A DNA stretch of 64,000 bases, from the NCBI GenBank assembly GCA_949752745.1, contig OX457026.1, forward strand, positions 74,898,742 to 74,962,741, written 5' to 3'. Origin of the DNA: Protula sp. h YS-2021 (Eukaryota; Annelida; Polychaeta; Sabellida; Serpulidae). Under the pieces are notes generated by a model. That model saw only the letters and a program-made list of their open reading frames with translations. It was not told the origin of the DNA and made no database searches. Both the position numbers and the translations under genes were made by a program. Positions 58,042 through 64,000 of the stretch are shown piece after piece (position 1 is the stretch's first letter; every line of letters starts with the position of its first letter).

Positions 58042-58179
58042 GGTGTATATAGGTGGCCTCTTCTTGTACAGGAAACGCGGCACGTTGGCACAAGCGGAGA
58101 CAATCTACTTCATGGTTTCCTTACGTTGAATGCACACATTTTAGTCACCTCCTTCTTTTACGATCTTAGAGACCAATGG

Positions 58180-61100
58180 GAGTGCAAACCTATGAGGCTG
58201 AGACCGCAGATAAAACGGTGCCCGCCTCGCGGATTACTAAAAAGTATCTAATGTTACGTTAGCTAAAGAAAAACACGAACTGGAAAAAGATGCATTACGG
58301 AGATGTGAGGAGTTATACTCAAGGCTGTGCGATACAGAGCTCACTCCAGGCGAGGAGGCCGAATACTTAAATTATAAAACAATAAATAGTTATAAAGAAC
58401 AGGGGGCCTTTGTGCGGCCTAGGGCCCAATTTATAGAAAACAATGAAAAGAGTAATAAATATTTCTTTAATAAAGAAAAAGAAATATTTGAAAAGAAAAC
58501 TGAAGATAAAATGACACGGATATTTTAGACTCAGCTCTTATTCTTCGACAGTTAAGACGTTTTATAACAATCTTTATCAAACCCAGACTTATAACATTCC
58601 CGAATTTAATATTCTATTAGGCCCGAAGGCAGAAGATAAAAATATTTAATTGGACAGCAGAAGATAAAAAATTATGTGAAGGACCACTAACCGCATTAGA
58701 ATGTAGATGTGGTTTGAATCGCAAGAAAAGTTGTAAAAGTCCGGGGTCTGATGATTTGAGTCCTGGTTTTTACCAAGCTTTTTGGCCATATATCGGAAAC
58801 ATTTTGGTTAACACATTAAATTTCGCAGCGGAGAATCATCAAACTTGCAAAAACGTAATAAAGATCCAGAGATTATTAAAAACTGGAGACCAGTTTCCCT
58901 TACAAATGTAGACTATAAAATTCTTACTAAGTCGCTAGCCATTACAGTAGAAAAATTTTACCTAGATTATTCATGAAAACAGAGTGGTTTCGTTAAAGGT
59001 CGTAACATAGGGGGAAATATTCGATTGGTGCAAGACGTTATAAATAAATTAAATATTCAGCGACAAACAGGGCTTATTTTAATGCTAGATTTTGAAAAGG
59101 TATTTGATAGTGTTGAGTGGGGTTATATGCAAAAAGTTTTAGAAAAATTTAATTTTGGTTAGTTGTTTAGAAATTGGGTATCTATCTGTTACAAACACAT
59201 AGAGCACCGTTATTAACAATGGATATTCCGATGGTTGGTTTGATATTAATCGTGACGTTAGACAGGGGTGCCCATTGTCAACAACCTTATTTATATTTAT
59301 GTCGAACCATTGGCACAGTTAATTAGAAATGAAAAAATCTCCGGTTTATGTTTTGGTGAGGTTGGGTATAAGATCACTCTGTGTGTGGATGGCACAACTT
59401 GTTTACTGAAGGATATTAATTCAATTGATCAAGTGTTTGTGGTTACAAAATGGTTCTCAAGATACTCTCGTTTGAGAGTAAATATTGAAAAACCGATGCT
59501 ATTTTTATAGGTCCATGAAAAGTCAAACCTAAAGAAGATTATGACCTTACGGTTATAGTAGCAAGCTTCAACATGCTAGCATTGCAGTAGGGGTTCAAGT
59601 TGAAAAATGTACTCAGGTTAAAAGTGTAGACAAAACAAAAAATAGCAACACGCCTATATCTTTTTCATTAGGGACGGTAAGCATAGATAAAACTAGATGC
59701 TCGAGAAGCAGGAATCCGCCGGGATTTAGGCAAACTTCGAAAGTAATTGTTTAACAATTTACCAATTTGTACTTTTCTGTCGTATTTAAAAAATTCATAG
59801 TCACTACACTGCACAAGGGTTGGAACTACCCATGCGTAAAATTTAAAAAGAATCCATCCCTCTAATAAATGCTCTAGGCGCGTGAGACTGAAAGTGCCCA
59901 CAGACGGATGGACAGACAGACGGACAGAGTGAAAACTATATCCGTCCTCCGGCGGATAACTATTGGAATGTCTAATTTCATATATAGTCTGAGCATAACC
60001 ACTTGCACGGACAATAATTTGTCAAGAGCACAGTCTTTGATAAATATGTTTATTTGGTCACATAAACCCAGTAAGATTAAACATCGTACATTAGCAGGAA
60101 ATTGACGAGAGGGGTATTCGTGCCCCGGACTTAGTTGTGATGAAAAAAATCCCTGAGATTGGCTTGGTTATCACGACTGTGGGATAAAACTATAAATAAT
60201 GTTATAATACAGTGACATGGAAAAATATGGCGGCTTACAATTAATTTTACATTCAAATTTTAATTTAAAATATATACATCTTCCTTGTTTTTATAAAGAC
60301 ATGCTTATGTTTTTTTTCTGAATTGGACAATCAAAATAAGTATGGGGCATTTTGAGGAACAATAAAGACATAGTAATAAATAATAAATTTCTATATAGTA
60401 AGCAATGTCATACGAAACGAATATTATACATTAAAGATTTACTAGAGAGAACAAGTTTTCTCTTTATCGAGTTTTCAGAAGTACGATCTGAAGTTAGATA
60501 TTCTGCTCTATAACGGTCTAAAAATTCAAATTGGCAAATGGCTTAAGAATATGGATAACAATAGATTTTTAACAGAAGACTGGTAGTCCCTTGTTTAAGA
60601 TACAGGATTTTACACTAAATGTAAGGAGAGCTAAATCTAGAGATTATTATATCTTTATAAAGAAAATTGTTGATGCTCTGGTAAGTTTTGCCTTTTGGAT
60701 ACAGGAAGGACTGAATGAGGAGGCTCGGATTTTCCAAAGTATGCCTTCTTAAAAAAATAACGAAAGAAACACAATTATTGGCCGTGCAGTTTAAATTAAT
60801 CCACAACATTATAGCTACAAACAAGAGGAAACTAGGCTAAAAGCATCGGTGGAAGGCCATGTTCTACCAAAATATACACATGTATTTGAAGAGAGTTGTA
60901 TATGAGATTCAAGTTGGATAAAGAAACAAATATTCTATTCATTTTACAACTTAATTCCTAACACAACTTGAGTAAAATGCTCTCTGTGGTTCATACCCAA
61001 CCATTCACATTTGCCATGTTAATTTTCAGTTCATGAGTTGCCAAAACATGAACTGTCTACTTTCAAAAACAGCGAAAAAGGAGTGCGCAGCAAATGAGTC

Positions 61101-62270
61101 ACTGATAACCCAAATGCAGCACACAACAGTCTTTAACGAATGCAGTCACACTGCAATGTTCAACCTAAAGAAAACATTGCCATGAAACCCATAAAAATGC
61201 CTCTGTATTTTTTTAATCTATTAAAAAAAACCTGTTTTAATATTTCATGAAAACAGTGAATCTTTGAAACGAAATCAATAAGCTATCGAAATTCAAAGAA
61301 TATCGGCCAAAACTCAATAACAAAATAGTAAGCCACACTCCACAGGTTAACAAATCGCTGTGACTATGGCAAATGTACACGACAAGTTGCGACTTGTTCG
61401 GTGGTCCAGTATTCCTAAGTCGCTGTTTTTCAGTTTCTTTCAGACGAAATGCAATAAATGTCCAACTCCTTCAATGTTTGAGACATACGTTTCTCATTGG
61501 GAGGTGATAAATATTCAAAGCAGATGCATGACATCACAAAAATCTTAAAATTTCATTGGCCCATTGTAGTTGCTATTAGTTGAGACATCAATGAACGTAA
61601 ACATACTATGAATGAACGTAAATTTATGACTGAAATTGGAACCGTCTCAAAAAAATCCCCCAAGCGGAATGTAGCACTATAGGAAGCCCAGCTTGGGCTG
61701 GCCTTCCAAAAAGATTAGAATGTTGTGGGATTAGAAACGTGTCAATTCTGTAGTAGTCAGGATACTTTACTTCACCTTTTCTGAATTTATTTTCACCAAT
61801 ATACCCATATATTCTGGGAGTGTAAAGCCACTAGGAAAATAATTAATAGATGCCTAAGCGTGTTGAAGCTGCACTCTTTAATAAGTGGGATTTTCTACTC
61901 GGGAAGAAGAGCTTACCAGAAGATAATCTCCCGCTTTTAATAAAATATCACATTCATCGGTTTCGAATTCACAAGGAATAGTTTCAGGAGAACAATTCTA
62001 TCACGAATGCTGCGATACGGTACACTACAGATCTGAGAAATCTACAGGATGCACTGTTGCAAAAAAAAATGGTCTTTACTGGGTCTCTCGCTTTTGAAGG
62101 AGGACAAAAGCATTGCAACTCGTCATCTGATAATCATTTAATTATTTTCCTTTGTTGACGCTATCGCAGCTACACTTGTATGTACATATATGAATTGTAA
62201 ATACCCCTGAGCGGTATGGACCCACAGCGCCTACTTGAATATGGCTGCGCTAAATAAAATTCCCCAAAAA
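58180..62270 (+). pseudogene. L1/Tx1-like LINE, decayed
   Basis: Sense blocks in shifting frames: ELYSRLCDTELTPGEEAEYL (pre-RT), KSCKSPGSDDLSPGFYQAFW, then RPVSLTNVDYKILTKSLA, SGFVKGRNIGGNIRLVQDV, LILMLDFEKVFDSVEWGYM, DVRQGCPLS. The catalytic YADD position reads CVDG (in YKITLCVDGTTCLLKD), so the RT is dead. Near 61740-61850 DTLLHLF and FWECKATRKIINR match the C-terminal Cys/His zf-RVT region. It ends with a GCTAAATAAAA tail at about 62250. Confidence 0.85.
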
Positions 62271-64000
62271 CAAAGTTTACTTTCTTTAATTGCAATTATT
62301 TTTATGTTTCGGTTGTTACTTTTTTCAGAATCTTGACATTAGTTTCCTGTGTTAACTCAATAACAGGGGGCAAAGGGTGTCGAGACGCTAAATTCACTGT
62401 ATCAGATGGATATATCTGTGTATATATTTATTCATTTACATGTTTATATGGTTATGCTTCCCATGGAAGGGAAGGAATATCTTTCTTCCGGGTAGAAAAC
62501 CACCCATGACACTAGACCAGCCAAACAGCGACAGCTGGCGGTATAATTTACAATCAGTTTGTTAAGGGGAAGAACCGAGTGACTCGAATACTTGGCACGG
62601 CAAAGATCTGTACGGCATTATGAAAAGAGGACGCCGTTAAAAGACTAAAAGAGGCGCATTGACGCTTTTATTATACATTTTGTACTTCAGACACACAAAG
62701 TGTTTAATATGTTTCGCATTCAGCTGTTCTCAGGCAGCTGTGACCTTGACACTGTAAGTTAACTGCAAGGTGCAAGGACAATTCTCTCTGGTTGACTCTG
62801 AGATGTACTGACTGCATCAGCCAATCAATTAGCCCGTCGTTGCTTTCCGCATCTCATACTCTATAGCGTTGTCTTGACAACCCTTCTATTTCTTGATTCG
62901 CTAAAAAAACACAACAGTAGAAGAATAACTACTTATTTTCACCAATATACCCATACTTTTGAGTGACTTTTACTACTGAAAGTAAAATTAGAAAATAGTT
63001 TATAAAAAAAAACATCTACATCCGAAATAAATAATTCCACAATATGTTCTCCAAAGTTTACAGGTACATTCAAAAAATCACAGGCGAGCTAACAATCAAA
63101 ACATAGTGTAAAAATTTTATTATTTCAAGTAAATCGTTGAGCCGACAATACTCGGGGTTCATCCTCAGATGGGCTAAGTACTACTAATTACATCTAAATC
63201 CGCTAACATCAGAAAAAGATCAAATTAATGTGTCTTGAGGCAGACAGAACTCACATAACAAGTGCCGAGTAAACTCACACCTAAGGAGGAAAAGGATTGG
63301 CCACAAAAGTCGTCATGTGATGGCGATACTTACAGTACAGGAAGTACCTTGGCTTGCAGGTATACAGGCAGGAGAAGTCGACGACAGTATGGGGCGGGGT
63401 ATCTACGTTTTCGCTGCTATCTCGTCCCACCAGTACTCACACAAGAAAGCAATGCAGCGGCAGCTGGCTAAAATATGGAAATAAATCACTTCAAAAGCCT
63501 GCCTCGAAACTAAGCCAGTGGAATATGTCTTTTGTTTTTTTTTTTCAAATTATCAGCAGTTTTATGTAAAATCTATAGCATTAACAACGAACATTAAAAT
63601 ATAATTGTATTATTTCTTTGAAAATTAATATTCAGTCTTTGATTTTGTCAGAACATGCTTATTTTTTTCATCTCTGGACAGTCAGTCCCCTTTTTTATTT
63701 CAGTTTTTTTCTTTTCTTACAATGCTTACAGCACGAATATTTAAGTTTCTAAAATAACAAAAGTTTTATTTTATCATAATTTTTATATAATTTATTTTCT
63801 TTCATTCGAATTTCGTATTTTTTTAACTTTGTGATTATAATAACAAACCATACCAAACATACTATAGGATGCGTATGATAGCCTATTAAGTTTCACCATT
63901 TAGGAGATTTAAGAGAGTCATGTCACTGATACTGTCAGTCTACAAGTTGTCCAGAAAGATGTCTTTTTTTTAATTCCACTTATACGTGCCTCTTAAGATT
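62271..64000. other. No recognisable gene
   Basis: AT-rich flank. 63100-63520 is more balanced in composition (GGTTCATCCTCAGATGGGCT) and may be a TE end, but I cannot assign it. Confidence 0.4.

Noticed and set aside
63262..63569. Overlapping + frames near the right edge
   Set aside because: No start context, domain or splice signals; composition alone is not enough.

Overview
This is a eukaryotic, almost certainly metazoan, genomic window. Coding sequence is split into short exons with GT/AG borders, introns are long, and TE remains and satellites are dense. The main host gene is the 3' part of a presynaptic RIM-family (RIMS-like) gene on the + strand. The gene type and the DIRS, pogo, Tc1, LINE and tyrosine-recombinase remains fit a non-vertebrate animal. 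A cnidarian (coral or anemone-like) is my best guess, but it is inference; no rRNA or mitochondrial marker is present to settle it.

Layout. Positions 1-359 hold the start of a minus-strand zinc-finger ORF that leaves the window. Positions 420-3340 are a mosaic of satellites: AACATGTTG repeats, 30-bp and ~100-120-bp arrays, G-run units, a TGACGTCA array, two tRNA-like sequences and two 30-nt palindromes of matched design. Positions 3341-9295 carry dispersed repeats, a C-rich foldback element and an AT-rich block, with no convincing gene.

The RIM gene runs 9296-53059 in 14 exons whose phases agree at every junction, giving about 608 residues up to the stop. It comprises a disordered segment, C2A (four exons), a basic Ser-rich linker, and C2B (three exons). 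The N-terminal Rab-binding and PDZ parts were not found here. Its introns are packed with mobile DNA: a decayed antisense DIRS (about 16.1-18.0 kb), a 7.7-kb DIRS with near-identical inverted ends and an internal complementary region (19.76-27.44 kb), a 1.8-kb foldback element (33.5-35.3 kb), a tyrosine-recombinase fragment of another class (36.1-36.5 kb), a partial DIRS (38.1-40.7 kb), a second nearly complete but damaged DIRS (41.63-48.37 kb) and a pogo/Tigger deletion derivative (48.81-49.72 kb).

After the RIM stop (53.06 kb) no further host gene is recognised. The flank holds a minus-strand LINE endonuclease relic (~55.2-55.9 kb), an unassigned 99-codon ORF (56.08 kb), a 35-bp tandem array (57.8 kb) and a decayed L1/Tx1-like LINE (58.2-62.3 kb).

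The DIRS copies can be read against each other. Together they show a tyrosine-recombinase reading frame that overlaps nearly all of the RT/RNase H frame, a possible spliced basic tail, and the damage in each copy. I did not find a wholly new system. The least explained signals are the palindromes with exchanged arm sequence (3.0-3.3 kb), the TGACGTCA motif shared with the 33.5-35.3 kb foldback, and the overlapping DIRS frames.
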